Counted from the first letter of the stretch, positions 1 through 8,856 are shown. The stretch: 64,000 bases of DNA from Pseudomonas sp. TCU-HL1 (GCF_001708505.1 NZ_CP015992.1:2418001-2482000), one strand, 5' to 3'. Program-made: numbers and translations. Notes: a model not told the origin generated them from the letters alone.

Positions 1-21
1 CGCAGAACAAGGAGAAACGCC

Positions 22-579
22 ATGTTCATGAGCAGCCTCGGCGCCCGTCGTGGCGATCAATGTCCCTTCGCGATGGAAATCGGCCATTGCCGAGCCCGGA
101 AACTGCGGACGCTATGTGGACTAGGCTTGGTGCTCGGCCAGCTGATGCTCGGCGTCTGCGAAGCCGGCCAGCCTTCGTCGCCTGCTGTCGCTGCCAAGGA
201 TGCCGGTGCGGCATCCGTGAAACCGGAGGAATCACGCATGTGGATGACCGTCGGTGAACGTCGCTTCACCATCATCTTGGCTGATACCGCAGCCGCCCGT
301 ACATTCGCTGAACGACTGCCGCTGACGCTGGACATGAGCGAGCTCAACGGCAATGAAAAGTACGCCGATCTGTCGAAGTCGCTGCCCACGAATGCGAGCC
401 GACCGGGGACGATCCACAACGGTGACGTCATGCTTTACGGCTCGGACACCCTGGTGGTTTTCTACGAAACGTTCCGTTCGCCTTACTCATACACCCGCCT
501 GGGGCGTGTCGACGATCCGAGCGACCTGGCCCACATGCTTGGCCGACGCGATGTTCGCGTCGTGTTTACCAACGACTAG
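22..579 (+). CDS. Exported cyclophilin-like fold protein
   Basis: The 185-residue protein has an N-terminal hydrophobic stretch (about residues 28-48) that looks like a signal peptide. A compact domain of about 110 residues follows, beginning near WMTVGERRF and ending in a YTRLGR...VRVVF pattern, which is typical of the bacterial cyclophilin-like family (a cyclophilin fold usually without proven isomerase activity). An AAGGAG ribosome site lies just before the first ATG; an internal Met at residue 18 would also leave an intact signal peptide. The gene stands before a LysR gene and near exported hydrolases. Its substrate is unknown. Confidence 0.75.
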   Translation: MFMSSLGARRGDQCPFAMEIGHCRARKLRTLCGLGLVLGQLMLGVCEAGQPSSPAVAAKDAGAASVKPEESRMWMTVGERRFTIILADTAAARTFAERLPLTLDMSELNGNEKYADLSKSLPTNASRPGTIHNGDVMLYGSDTLVVFYETFRSPYSYTRLGRVDDPSDLAHMLGRRDVRVVFTND

Positions 580-829
580 TTTTTCTGTTGATGCAAAAGC
601 GCCGAAGCCGCCAGTACCCACGGCTCTGGCTACCGCAATCTTGCGCTTCGATCCGCTTATGGCCGATCTCTGCCGGTCGTGACCGGCAGAAGTCGACCAG
701 CAGCAGTCAGTTGCACAGAGCGACTTTCGCCCCGAATCCGACACTCGGAACCGTCAGCAACACCTGTGGCGATTCTATTCCCCATGCCAAGTGACATAAT
801 CGCGAGTGGCTCATAACAGGGTCGAATAA

Positions 830-1723
830 ATGACCGTCGATAGCTTCGACCAACTCGCGATCTTCGCGACCGTGGCGCAGGAGCGCAGCTTCACCCGCGC
901 CGCAGCCAAACTCGGTATGTCACAGCCCGCCTTGAGTCGGGCCATGCGTCAGTTGGAGGAACGACTGGGCGTCCGATTGCTCGCGCGCACCACTCGAAGC
1001 GTTTCGCCCACCGAGGCCGGTGAACATCTGCTGCGGGTGATCGCCCCGAGGTTCGAAGAAATCAACAGCGAGCTGGGTCTGCTTAACAAGTACCGCGACA
1101 AGCCGGCCGGCAATCTGCGCATCACGGCCGGCGAGCATTCCGCGATCACCATCCTGCAACCCGTGCTCGCAAAGCTGCTGCCCGACAATCCCGATCTCAA
1201 CATCGAGATCATCGTGGACTACGGTCTGACCGATATCGTGGCGGAAGGCTACGACGCCGGTGTCCGGCTGGGTGAGCAAGTTGCCAAGGACATGATCGCG
1301 GTGCGCATCGGCCCCGACATGCAGATGGCTGTTGTCGGCTCGCCGGAGTACTTCGTCCGGAATCCGAAACCCAAGATCCCGCGCGATCTCATGCAGCACA
1401 ACTGCATCAACATCCGAATGCCGACTTACGGCGGAATCTTCCCTTGGGAGTTCGAGAAGAAGGGGCAGGAGCTGAAAGTCCGCGTCGAGGGGCAACTGGT
1501 TTTCAATAACATTGCCATGCGAATGGAAGCAGCGCTCAAGGGGCTAGGGCTGGCCTACATGCCTGAAGACCTGGTGCAGAAGCATGTCGACGAGGGGCGG
1601 TTGATTCGCGTGCTCGCGGATTGGTGCGAGCTGTTCTCGGGGTACCACCTCTACTATCCAAGCAGACGCCAAACTTCACCCGCCTTCACGTTGTTCCGTG
1701 ATGCGCTGCGCTACTCCGGCTGA
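830..1723 (+). CDS. LysR-family transcriptional regulator
   Basis: The 297-residue protein has the LysR layout. An N-terminal winged helix-turn-helix (residues 5-65, with SFTRAAAKLGMSQPALSRAM and LGVRLLARTTRSVSPTEAG) precedes a periplasmic-binding-like effector domain. The length is normal for the family. It is convergent with a leftward set of four exported enzymes (1759-5231) and is the obvious candidate to control them through the dyad at 5278-5301; that link is inferred. The ribosome site before the ATG is weak (AGGG). Confidence 0.93.
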   Translation: MTVDSFDQLAIFATVAQERSFTRAAAKLGMSQPALSRAMRQLEERLGVRLLARTTRSVSPTEAGEHLLRVIAPRFEEINSELGLLNKYRDKPAGNLRITAGEHSAITILQPVLAKLLPDNPDLNIEIIVDYGLTDIVAEGYDAGVRLGEQVAKDMIAVRIGPDMQMAVVGSPEYFVRNPKPKIPRDLMQHNCINIRMPTYGGIFPWEFEKKGQELKVRVEGQLVFNNIAMRMEAALKGLGLAYMPEDLVQKHVDEGRLIRVLADWCELFSGYHLYYPSRRQTSPAFTLFRDALRYSG

Positions 1724-1758
1724 CTTTCCTCTCGCTCGCCGGACTATGGAGCCCGGAC

Positions 1759-2550
1759 TCATGAACGCCCGGCAGCTCCGGCCAAATGCGTATCCAACGC
1801 CTCGCGGGCACGCTTGGTTGCATCGGCGTCGCCGTTGTCGGCCAGCACCTGGATCACTTGACGCAACTGTGACGCGGTAAGCCCTACCCGCATGCTGGCG
1901 GCCATGTGCGAGCGCAGTTGCGGCTCTACGCCGGGTGTGGCCGCCAGCGCGCCGACCGTGGCCAGTTCACGGCTCTGCCAGTCCAGGTTATCGCGCTCGA
2001 AGATGTCGCCGAACAGATGCGCCTGCAGGTACTGATTGATGACGGGCGCAAAGTCGAACAGCGGCCCCTGGACGGGCGCACCCGCAATGCGGGTCTGGTT
2101 GGCCTTGCCCACCGCCAGCAGTTCATCACCAGTGGGAACGTCGCGAGTGGGCTCGCGCCCCGGGGCGTCCTGAATGCCGCGCTGTTTTCGCTGCTCCACC
2201 ACCTTCATCAACTCGGTGAGCGCATTCAGGCTGCGTGGGAATCCGGTGTAGGCGTAGAGCTGCACCAGGATTTCCTTCGCCTCGCTGATGGTCAGACCGG
2301 CATCCAGACCTTGGTTCAGCGCAGCGTTGAGCTTGGGCATGTTACTCGTGGCCATGGTGGCTGCGATCAACGGAATGGCCCGCTGCTTGGCGGACAGGGT
2401 TTCGGCGGTGGGCTGTGCATTGGACATGGCTTGCGACTTCAAGGAGTCCTGGGCAGCGTGATTCGGCGTAATCGCCAGCCCCAAGCTCAGCACGAATGCC
2501 GCTGCCAGCGCTCCCGGCTTGAAGTGGCTAGCGGGCGTTGTATTGGTCAT
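1759..2550 (-). CDS. Exported carboxymuconolactone decarboxylase-family protein
   Basis: The start chosen at 2550 gives 263 residues and keeps a signal peptide (ALAAAFVLSLGLAITPNHA); a start at 2586 is possible but adds an unrelated leader. Two CMD/AhpD-like helical repeats are visible, around IPLIAATMATSNMPKLNAA and SRELATVGALAATPGVEPQL. This duplicated architecture is common for secreted carboxymuconolactone decarboxylase-like proteins. The catalytic CxxC of AhpD is absent, so peroxidase activity is unlikely. It overlaps the upstream cupin gene by 23 bp, which suggests translational coupling. The exact reaction is unknown. Confidence 0.85.
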   Translation of the reverse strand: MTNTTPASHFKPGALAAAFVLSLGLAITPNHAAQDSLKSQAMSNAQPTAETLSAKQRAIPLIAATMATSNMPKLNAALNQGLDAGLTISEAKEILVQLYAYTGFPRSLNALTELMKVVEQRKQRGIQDAPGREPTRDVPTGDELLAVGKANQTRIAGAPVQGPLFDFAPVINQYLQAHLFGDIFERDNLDWQSRELATVGALAATPGVEPQLRSHMAASMRVGLTASQLRQVIQVLADNGDADATKRAREALDTHLAGAAGRS

Positions 2551-3013
2551 CGGTGACTTTCTCCAGCCAGTCCACACTCTTGCCATCCACCGCGCCAGTA
2601 ACGGCCAGGTGGGTCATTGTGGTCGTCGGCGCGGCGCCGTGCCAGTGCTTGACACCAGGAGGGCACACGACCACGTCGCCTGGACGAATTTGCTGCACGG
2701 GTTTGCCCCATTCCTGGATCAGGCCCACGCCGGATACGACGACGAGTCGTTGTCCGGCGGGATGGGTGTGCCAGGCCGAGCGCGCGCCAGGCTCGAAGGT
2801 CACGTAGGCGCCGGAGGCATTGATCTCGCCGCTGGCGGGAAACAAGGGATCAACGCGCACCCGCCCGGTGAAATAATTCGCCGGGCCTGCGACCGACGCC
2901 TGGGTGCCGGCGCGGCTGATCTGCTGGGCGGCCGAGGACTCCTTGGCCTCGTCGGCCGCGTTGGCGAAGGGAATCGCGGCGCATACCGCGACCCCAAGCA
3001 GCGTCTTGTTCAT
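2528..3013 (-). CDS. Exported cupin-domain protein
   Basis: The 161-residue protein has a short signal peptide (MNKTLLGVAVCAAIPFANA) followed by one cupin barrel. The metal-binding motifs are visible as WHTHPAGQRLVVVSG (cupin motif 1, with two His) and PPGVKHWHGA (motif 2). Proteins like this often accompany carboxymuconolactone decarboxylase-like partners, as here, where the two genes overlap. An AGAGG ribosome site precedes the ATG. It probably acts in the periplasm as a small metal-dependent isomerase, dioxygenase or decarboxylase helper; the substrate cannot be read from the sequence. Confidence 0.87.
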   Translation of the reverse strand: MNKTLLGVAVCAAIPFANAADEAKESSAAQQISRAGTQASVAGPANYFTGRVRVDPLFPASGEINASGAYVTFEPGARSAWHTHPAGQRLVVVSGVGLIQEWGKPVQQIRPGDVVVCPPGVKHWHGAAPTTTMTHLAVTGAVDGKSVDWLEKVTDDQYNAR

Positions 3014-3028
3014 GATGCATGCCTCTGT

Positions 3029-4081
3029 TCAGAGCGTTCTGGCGTAGAACGTGGTCAGCTTGCCCATGGCGGCGTCCACATATTCAGGAACCCAATAGGT
3101 CTCGATATGGGTGGCGCCGTCGAGCAGGAACAGCTCCTTGTCCTGCGTGCCACTGGCCTTGGGGAATGCCTCTTTGCTCATGTACAGGCTGTCGGCCTTG
3201 CTGCCCGCGATCATCAGCAATGGTTTGTCGATCAATTCGATCTGGTTGGTAGCGTCGAAGCGCATCAGGTCCAGCAAGCTGCTCATGGTGTACTTGAAGG
3301 TCGAGTTGGGGTGCGCGTACGTCTTCCAGTAATACTCGTAGCCCTGCCGGTACAGAGCGAATGGCAACTTGGCGATCTGCTCATCGGTGAGGTTGGCATC
3401 CCCCGCATAGAGAACTTCCCCGCCGGCCGATTCCTGGGCGCGGGCCGCCGAGGCCTGTTGCAGTCGCTGCAGGATGGTCTCCAGTTGCGAATCCACATAG
3501 CCATTTCGACGAACTCGTCCGGAATTGAACATGCTCAAGGTCGCAAGGGCTTTGAAGCGCTTGTCGGTCTGCGCTGCGGCCAGTGAGTACCCACCGCCGC
3601 CGCAGATCCCGAGCAACCCCAGGCGTTGCTGATCGACGCCGGCATACTGGCTGATGAAGTCCGCCATGCCGTGGATGTCTTCGATGCGGTTCGCGGGTTT
3701 GTCCACATTGCGCGGTTGGCCTTCGCTCGCACCTTGATAGGCCGCATCAGCGGCAACCGTGATGTAGCCTTGCTCGGCCAATCGCTGGGCATACAAGCCT
3801 GCAACCTGCTCCTTCACCCCACCATTAGGATGCGCCACGACAACTGCCGGGTATTTCTTCGCAGGATCGTAGTTCGCCGGGGTATAGACGTTGGCGGCAA
3901 TGTTCAGGCCGTTGAGCCTGTACGTGACCGGATGGATGTTGACCTTGCCCGGTTCGTTCTTCGCAATGGCGCCGTCGTAGACCAGGGTGAACGGGTTCTG
4001 CTTGTAGTCCGCCGCCTCGGCGCCAAGTGCCGACATCCCAACCATCGCGGCCATGAAGGTGGCCTTTATCGTTCGCTTCAT
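3029..4081 (-). CDS. Exported alpha/beta hydrolase (dienelactone hydrolase-like)
   Basis: The protein has 350 residues with a signal peptide (about 1-23). The hydrolase core shows an oxyanion region (VVAHPNGG) and a nucleophile-elbow equivalent in LGLLGICGGGGYSLAAA, where the nucleophile position reads G-I-C-G-G, so Cys replaces Ser as in dienelactone hydrolases. A C-terminal LDGATHIETYW supplies the His. Similar secreted proteins are usually annotated as alpha/beta hydrolase or dienelactone hydrolase family. It lies 15 bp upstream of the cupin gene in the same operon and has an AGGAG ribosome site. Confidence 0.86.
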   Translation of the reverse strand: MKRTIKATFMAAMVGMSALGAEAADYKQNPFTLVYDGAIAKNEPGKVNIHPVTYRLNGLNIAANVYTPANYDPAKKYPAVVVAHPNGGVKEQVAGLYAQRLAEQGYITVAADAAYQGASEGQPRNVDKPANRIEDIHGMADFISQYAGVDQQRLGLLGICGGGGYSLAAAQTDKRFKALATLSMFNSGRVRRNGYVDSQLETILQRLQQASAARAQESAGGEVLYAGDANLTDEQIAKLPFALYRQGYEYYWKTYAHPNSTFKYTMSSLLDLMRFDATNQIELIDKPLLMIAGSKADSLYMSKEAFPKASGTQDKELFLLDGATHIETYWVPEYVDAAMGKLTTFYARTL

Positions 4082-4139
4082 CTGAATACTCCTGCCAATT
4101 TCTGCTGAGAGGCACGGCGGCTATCGCCGTGCCACGCGG

Positions 4140-5231
4140 TCAATCAAGTTCTTTCTCGGCGAGAAACTTCGAAACCAGGCCTGCGATTTCGAGGTTGTTG
4201 ATGTCCGAGAACGGGAAGTGGGAGTTGCCCTTGATCCCGATCTCCGGCAAGTGGATGAGCCTCACGTCGCCGCCATGCCGATTCACCGTGTCACGCCACA
4301 GGCGTGCCATCTCAAGCCGGGCGCGCCAGCTGTCCTGTGCAGGCAACGGGACCGGCTTGGCGGGGATGTTGTCGCCATAGAAGATGACGATGGGAATCCA
4401 GGTCAGTGCTTCGAACTGCGCCTTCGGTACGACATGCGCCGAGAGCGTGTCGAACGCGCTGCGGATCGGCGCGGGAGCTTCACCTTCCGGAAACACGAAG
4501 CTGCTGCCCGGCTCAAATGCCACGATGGCCCGCACATTGCGACTCTTGATCGCAGTCAGCCAACCGGGCCCACCCGCCTGGGAATGGGTGAACAGAATGG
4601 CAGGGCCGGTCTTTTCCAGCAGGGCAGAGACACCGTCGGAAACGACCTCGATGTCGTAGGGACCGGTATTGGGGGTCATCGAACGAAAGAATTGCTCCAG
4701 CGCATCCTCTCCGCGCGGAAACTGGCTGCCCCCGAAGGTGTTGGGCCACAAGCCGATGCGGAACTGGTTGAACCACAGCTGTTCGTCCGCTACCGGCTTG
4801 ATGGTCGTTTCCACCAGGCTGCGTCCCGCATCTCCACGGCGCGGCTGGTCGATCAGATAGGTGGCGAAGCCGCGGCGCAGGAAAATGTTCTGGAACCCTT
4901 CGCGTCCGTCGACCGTCGTCTCCCAGGACTTCGCGGACTGTCCTGCGCCATGCCACATGACGATTGGAAGCGGGTGGGCGTCCACCGGGATCTGATAGAA
5001 CGCATAGACGTGATCGCCGTGGTAAGTCTGACCATCGGGCTTCATCGGGTTGTACGGATCAAAGGAGCCTGGTGCCGTGATGACTTTGCCGCCGGCAATC
5101 AGGCTTCCCTGGTCCTTGATGACCAACGGGCTGCGTTCACGCGCACTGACGACCGCGCTGGAGAACAACGCAAGACAAAGGGTTCCCGCCCCAATCGCGG
5201 GCGCGCATTTGCGGATGATGTGTGGGGTCAT
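4140..5231 (-). CDS. Exported alpha/beta hydrolase (esterase-like)
   Basis: From the ATG at 5231 the product has 363 residues and a signal peptide (PAIGAGTLCLALFSSAVVSA); a GTG at 5255 is the alternative start but has no ribosome site. The hydrolase fold is shown by MWHGAGQSAKSWE (HG oxyanion motif), FLRRGFATYLIDQPRRGDAGRS and the nucleophile elbow LFTHSQAGGPGWL (HSQAG). It is the first gene of the leftward set. The dyad at 5278-5301 lies about 45 bp before its start and is the likely control site. Confidence 0.86.
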   Translation of the reverse strand: MTPHIIRKCAPAIGAGTLCLALFSSAVVSARERSPLVIKDQGSLIAGGKVITAPGSFDPYNPMKPDGQTYHGDHVYAFYQIPVDAHPLPIVMWHGAGQSAKSWETTVDGREGFQNIFLRRGFATYLIDQPRRGDAGRSLVETTIKPVADEQLWFNQFRIGLWPNTFGGSQFPRGEDALEQFFRSMTPNTGPYDIEVVSDGVSALLEKTGPAILFTHSQAGGPGWLTAIKSRNVRAIVAFEPGSSFVFPEGEAPAPIRSAFDTLSAHVVPKAQFEALTWIPIVIFYGDNIPAKPVPLPAQDSWRARLEMARLWRDTVNRHGGDVRLIHLPEIGIKGNSHFPFSDINNLEIAGLVSKFLAEKELD

Positions 5232-5277
5232 GGGTTGCTCTCGGCTTGAGTTCACAGAGAAGCAAGTTAACGCCAGA

Positions 5278-5301
5278 CTATTGATCGATAAATATCAATA
5301 G
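5278..5301. promoter_or_regulatory. 24-bp dyad, probable LysR operator
   Basis: CTATTGAT at 5278-5285 and ATCAATAG at 5294-5301 are perfect 8-bp inverted arms around an 8-bp AT-rich spacer. The site lies upstream of the first gene of the leftward exported-enzyme operon, in the position and style of a LysR-type recognition site. The LysR protein at 830-1723 is the natural candidate to bind it; this is inferred. Confidence 0.6.
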
Positions 5302-5400
5302 TCGAATAGCACTGATACCACATATGCATAAATTGGCACTCTGTTCATCACGCCGGGCAAGTGGCGAAGGCAGTGAAGCATCAGAATGGGACCACCTCCT

Positions 5401-5752
5401 TTGGGCGCGCTTGTCCGGCGGGGTGTTGCGCCAGGCCGGGAAGGCCGCCTTGGCGGCGTCGATGGCCTGCTGCACGGTGGCGCGGCTGGCCAGTTCCACG
5501 CCGCCGATTTCGGCTGCGCCCCTGGTTAAGGCCAGGCCCGGTTGCAGGGTATGCGGCAGGTGGTCGACGTCCATCAGTTGGCCGAACATCTTGCGGTTGC
5601 TGCCGATGCCGCCGAGCGCGGTGCCGGCAACGTTCACGCCGTCGCCAGTAGGCACGGGCCATCTTGATGGCGGTGTCGGCGCACTCGGAGCCGGAGCCGG
5701 TGAAGAACACATGGTTCAGTTCACCGGGGGTCAGGTTGGCGATCTTCTCGGC
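5401..5752 (-). pseudogene. Relic fusing omega-aminotransferase (BauA-like) to semialdehyde dehydrogenase (MmsA-like)
   Basis: Read leftward, 5752-5645 encodes AEKIANLTPGELNHVFFTGS...CADTAIKMARAYW, a piece of a class III beta-alanine/omega-aminotransferase. After a short deletion and frameshift, 5640-5488 continues the same enzyme (GVNVAGTALGGIG...KMFGQLMDVDHLPHTLQPG). Immediately after GGVELA the text becomes SRATVQQAIDAAKAAFPAWR (5487-5401), the N-terminal region of a methylmalonate/malonate semialdehyde dehydrogenase. In Pseudomonas bauA and bauC/mmsA-type genes are neighbours, so this looks like a collapsed operon with internal deletions. No functional product is expected. Confidence 0.8.
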
Positions 5753-5850
5753 CACGGCTTCCTGGGCTCGGGTGGTAGCCAGATCGATGGAGTCGGTTCG
5801 GTGGGAGGCGTGACGACGGGGTCGCCGCACCTCACATGCGCTTATTTCAA

Positions 5851-7230
5851 TCAGGCCGGTTCAGCGACTGCTTCGGGGCGGCGGGACAGCAGGCTGACCA
5901 CCACGAAGCTCACCGCACCTACAGCCAGGCTGTAGTAGATCGGCGTGTTGGCATCGAGGCCGTCGGTGATCATGAACACCAGGGCGGTGATGCAGCCCAG
6001 GCTCATGCTGGCAATGGCGCCGGCGGTGCTGGCGCGCTTCCAGTAGATGGCACCGATCAAAGGAATCAACATGCCACCCACCAGCAGGTTGTAGGCCAGG
6101 GTCAGGGCGCCGAGCACGTCGTTTACGACCAGGGAGATAGCGATGACCAGGATTCCAGTAATAGCGGTGAACAGACGGTTGATGGGCAGACTGGATTCCT
6201 TGCCACCACGCAGTCTCGGCAGCAGGTCTTCGGTGATTGTGGTGGAAGCAGCGAGCAGAGCAGCGCTGGCGGTGGACATCATCGCGGCCAGGGCGGCGGC
6301 AATTACCAGACCACGGATTCCATCTGGCAAGGCCGCCTTGACGGTGGCGGCGAAGGCGTAGTTGACGTTCTCCAGGTCAGGCAACAACACCTTGGCGCAC
6401 ATGCCAATCACGGCACAGACCACGCCGTAGATCACGCAGTAGATCCCCGCGACGGATCCTGCGTACTTGGCAACGCCCTCGCTGCGCGCGGTGAACACGC
6501 GCTGCCAGATGTCCTGGCCGATGAGGATGCCAAAGAAGTAGATCAGGAAGTAGGTGACGATGGTGTCGTAGCCGATGGTGGTGAAGCTGAACGCGGTATC
6601 CGGCAGCTTGGTCGCGAGTTCATCCCAACCACCCACGCGGTAAAGGCAGATCGGCAGCAGCAGGAACATCAGACCGACGGTCTTGATGATGAACTGCACG
6701 ATGTCGGTCAGGGTCAGCGACCACATGCCTCCGATGGTGGAATAGATCACTACAACTCCGCCGCCGAGCAGGACGGAGATCCAGAACGGCAGGCCAAACA
6801 GCACCTCCATCACGGTGCCAATGGCCAGGGTGGAGACCACGCTGATCATCAGCGCGTAGGCGAACATGATCACTGCGCTGGCCTGGCGGGCCATTGGGTT
6901 GTAGCGACGTTCCAGGATCTGGGTGACGGTGTAGATGCGCAGCTTCAGCAGCGGCTTGGCCAGGAACCAGTTGAGGGCAATGATGCCGAGACCCAGGGCG
7001 GTGCAGAGCCAGAAACCGGAAATACCATAGACGTAGCCCAAGCGGACGGTACCGACGGTGGAGGCGCCACCAAGCACAGTAGCGGCCATCGTCCCCATGT
7101 AGAACGACGGGCCCAGATTGCGGCCTGCCACCAGGTAGTCCTCGTTGCTCTTTGCCCGTCGCATGCCGTACCAGCCGAGCAGCAGCATACCGATGGAGTA
7201 GATAAGAACGACGGCTATATCCAATACCAT
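5851..7230 (-). CDS. Sodium:solute symporter (SSS family)
   Basis: The 459-residue protein has about 12-13 hydrophobic segments. It carries SSS-family marks: an N-terminal RRAKSNEDYLVAGRNLG loop, the YVYGISGFW region, and the long GQDIWQRVFTARSEGVAKYAG and AAALAAMMSTASAALLAAST segments that line the sodium/substrate path. An AGGAA ribosome site precedes the ATG. The gene shares its upstream control element (7468-7591) with the ureohydrolase operon to the right, so it probably imports the compound that operon degrades. Guanidino acids are a guess based on that neighbour. Confidence 0.92.
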   Translation of the reverse strand: MVLDIAVVLIYSIGMLLLGWYGMRRAKSNEDYLVAGRNLGPSFYMGTMAATVLGGASTVGTVRLGYVYGISGFWLCTALGLGIIALNWFLAKPLLKLRIYTVTQILERRYNPMARQASAVIMFAYALMISVVSTLAIGTVMEVLFGLPFWISVLLGGGVVVIYSTIGGMWSLTLTDIVQFIIKTVGLMFLLLPICLYRVGGWDELATKLPDTAFSFTTIGYDTIVTYFLIYFFGILIGQDIWQRVFTARSEGVAKYAGSVAGIYCVIYGVVCAVIGMCAKVLLPDLENVNYAFAATVKAALPDGIRGLVIAAALAAMMSTASAALLAASTTITEDLLPRLRGGKESSLPINRLFTAITGILVIAISLVVNDVLGALTLAYNLLVGGMLIPLIGAIYWKRASTAGAIASMSLGCITALVFMITDGLDANTPIYYSLAVGAVSFVVVSLLSRRPEAVAEPA

Positions 7231-7358
7231 GATTTGTTCCTCGCACTTAGATTGTATTTATTGTCGCCCGACGCTGCGGGCGGTGAAGCACCGAGCCCGC
7301 TTGTGCGGACCCTGGCGGCTCAGATCAGGGGAGAACTGCGTGCATGAGATGACTCCTT

Positions 7359-7381
7359 GCGGCCCCGTCCGGCGGGGCCGC
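7359..7381 (-). other. GC-rich hairpin in the symporter leader
   Basis: GCGGCCCC (7359-7366) and GGGGCCGC (7374-7381) form a perfect 8-bp stem with a 7-nt loop, about 130 bp before the symporter start. No U-run follows on either strand, so it is not a standard terminator. It would be the leader structure of a transcript started in or near the repeat element at 7468-7591. Confidence 0.4.
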
Positions 7382-7467
7382 ACCTTTGGGAGTTGAAAAC
7401 GGTACGCGGCGACATCAGCAGTACACGACAAGGGACGAACATCAGCTCCTGCTTGAAGAGCAAACCG

Positions 7468-7591
7468 TCGCTAGTCCCATGTACGTTTTGGGGCACTTGT
7501 TGAAAACTCCACGGGCCAGCACAGGATGTTGCGAAGCCCTTCGGGGATAAATCCCGCGATGCACAAGCTGACTTTCACCAGCGTGAAAGTC
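7468..7591. repeat. Conserved non-coding element, copy 1, with palindrome
   Basis: This stretch matches 12592-12701 at about 89 of 111 positions with one single-base gap, in the same orientation. It ends in a perfect dyad, GACTTTCAC (7570-7578), CAGC, GTGAAAGTC (7583-7591). It occupies part of the 732-bp gene-free region 7231-7962 upstream of the leftward symporter. Both copies keep an open leftward reading frame, but most differences change amino acids, so a shared regulatory or RNA element is more likely than a gene. I see no other gene in 7592-7962. Confidence 0.7.
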
Positions 7592-7962
7592 TGTCGGCGA
7601 AGGGCCTTTGGTCTTCCACTGAAGGCCACACCCAGGGATGTACTGTTGTCGTGCGTCACCAGAGAGGTGACAGGGACCAGGATCCAGCACGGTTACGGGC
7701 TGAGCTCGGATAGCGAAGAGCGAGCGCTACAACCTCAAGTGGCAAGTGCGGCCCAAGTCGATTGAGGTTCAGACAAGCAACGGGCAGCCAATCGCTGACG
7801 GAGCCGCTTGCGGCTGCAGATGGGCACATGGAGGTAGGCCCCCATGCTGATGCGTGACAGTGCCCGGATCAGGATCTGTGTCGTGCCCACACAGCGTCCA
7901 GGCTCGGGAAACGGAGCTTCTACCCCCTGGGCTGAAGGCAGAGTCGGATGCTCATCGATACG

Positions 7963-8856
7963 TCAGCAACTGAACAAGCACTTCAAGAACTTCGTCAGTG
8001 CGGGATTTGCCTCTTGCCCTTGGCGTGTCGCGCAATGAAATTCGGAGCGATAGGACAACCGCTCCGGTTGCAGCGCGCGCAGTTTGCCGGCGGCGACCCA
8101 GGCTGCGGCGTAGTGCGAGGGCAGGTAACCGATGTAGGTGCCAGACAAGAGCAATGTTGCGATCGCCTCCATGGAGAAGGCTTTTACCGATCTGTTGAAC
8201 CGCAGGTCGTGAGGGCGTCGGTTCTCTGCCATATAGCCACGGTCCACGTAGTCCGCCGCACAAATTTCTTCGACGCCGAGCGTCGCATCTTCCCGGCTGA
8301 AGAGTGGGTGGTCCGAACTGCAGTACAGGTTCTGTTCTTCCTCGAACATCGGCTGGTAATACAGGCCGGAGAGTCGATGATGAAAGGCCCCAATGGCCAA
8401 CTGCAGGCGTCCCTCCAGGACGGCCTGTTCCAACTCGTCAGGGCGCATGATGTGCAACTCGAGGCGCGTATTGGGGCAATCCTTCCTGTACAGGGCTATC
8501 GCCCTTGAAAGCGGAGCTTCCTGGCAGGTGATGAGGCTGTCGACCGTGCCTATCTGCAGGAAGTCAGGCAGCCCCCCGTGCAACGCTGTGGTTCGCTGGC
8601 GGAAACGATTGATGTCGGTGAACAGTTCCTGGGCGGCCGCGTACGTGGCCTGACCTTCTTCCGTGAGCTGGAATCCGGCCTTGCCGCGGGTGCAGAGGGA
8701 GTACCCGAGGCGAATTTCCAAGTCGCGAACTAGAACGCTCAGGCGTGGCAGGCTGGTGTTTAAGCGAACTTGGGCGGCGGTGAAACCGCCCGCTTCGACG
8801 ATGGAGCAGAAAATCCGCAACATCCGCAGATCAACGTCAGTCAGCGTGCTCAGCAT
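7963..8856 (-). CDS. LysR-family transcriptional regulator
   Basis: The 297-residue protein has an N-terminal LysR helix-turn-helix (VDLRMLRIFCSIVEAGGFTA, then RLSVLVRDLEIRLGYSLCTR) and an effector domain whose last residues are FLKCLFSC. It is the last gene of the leftward ureohydrolase operon, 55 bp after the SDR gene, so it is probably co-transcribed with the enzymes. It is the best candidate to bind the ACTTTC half-sites of the two conserved elements at 7468-7591 and 12592-12742; this is inferred from position only. Confidence 0.92.
   Translation of the reverse strand: MLSTLTDVDLRMLRIFCSIVEAGGFTAAQVRLNTSLPRLSVLVRDLEIRLGYSLCTRGKAGFQLTEEGQATYAAAQELFTDINRFRQRTTALHGGLPDFLQIGTVDSLITCQEAPLSRAIALYRKDCPNTRLELHIMRPDELEQAVLEGRLQLAIGAFHHRLSGLYYQPMFEEEQNLYCSSDHPLFSREDATLGVEEICAADYVDRGYMAENRRPHDLRFNRSVKAFSMEAIATLLLSGTYIGYLPSHYAAAWVAAGKLRALQPERLSYRSEFHCATRQGQEANPALTKFLKCLFSC

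Noticed and set aside
5836..7347. 503-codon rightward frame opposite the symporter
   Set aside because: Shadow frame with Gln/His/Gly-rich composition and no recognisable fold. The symporter on the opposite strand is unmistakable.
7442..7690. Leftward open frame in the first conserved element that matches the frame in the second copy (VKV-x-L-x-IAGFIP pattern)
   Set aside because: Nearly all differences between the copies alter residues and the frames end differently, so nucleotide conservation explains it better than a gene.
7668..7690. GTCACC-AGAGA-GGTGAC hairpin as a terminator
   Set aside because: No U-run on either strand. It is a short stem with no gene ending beside it.
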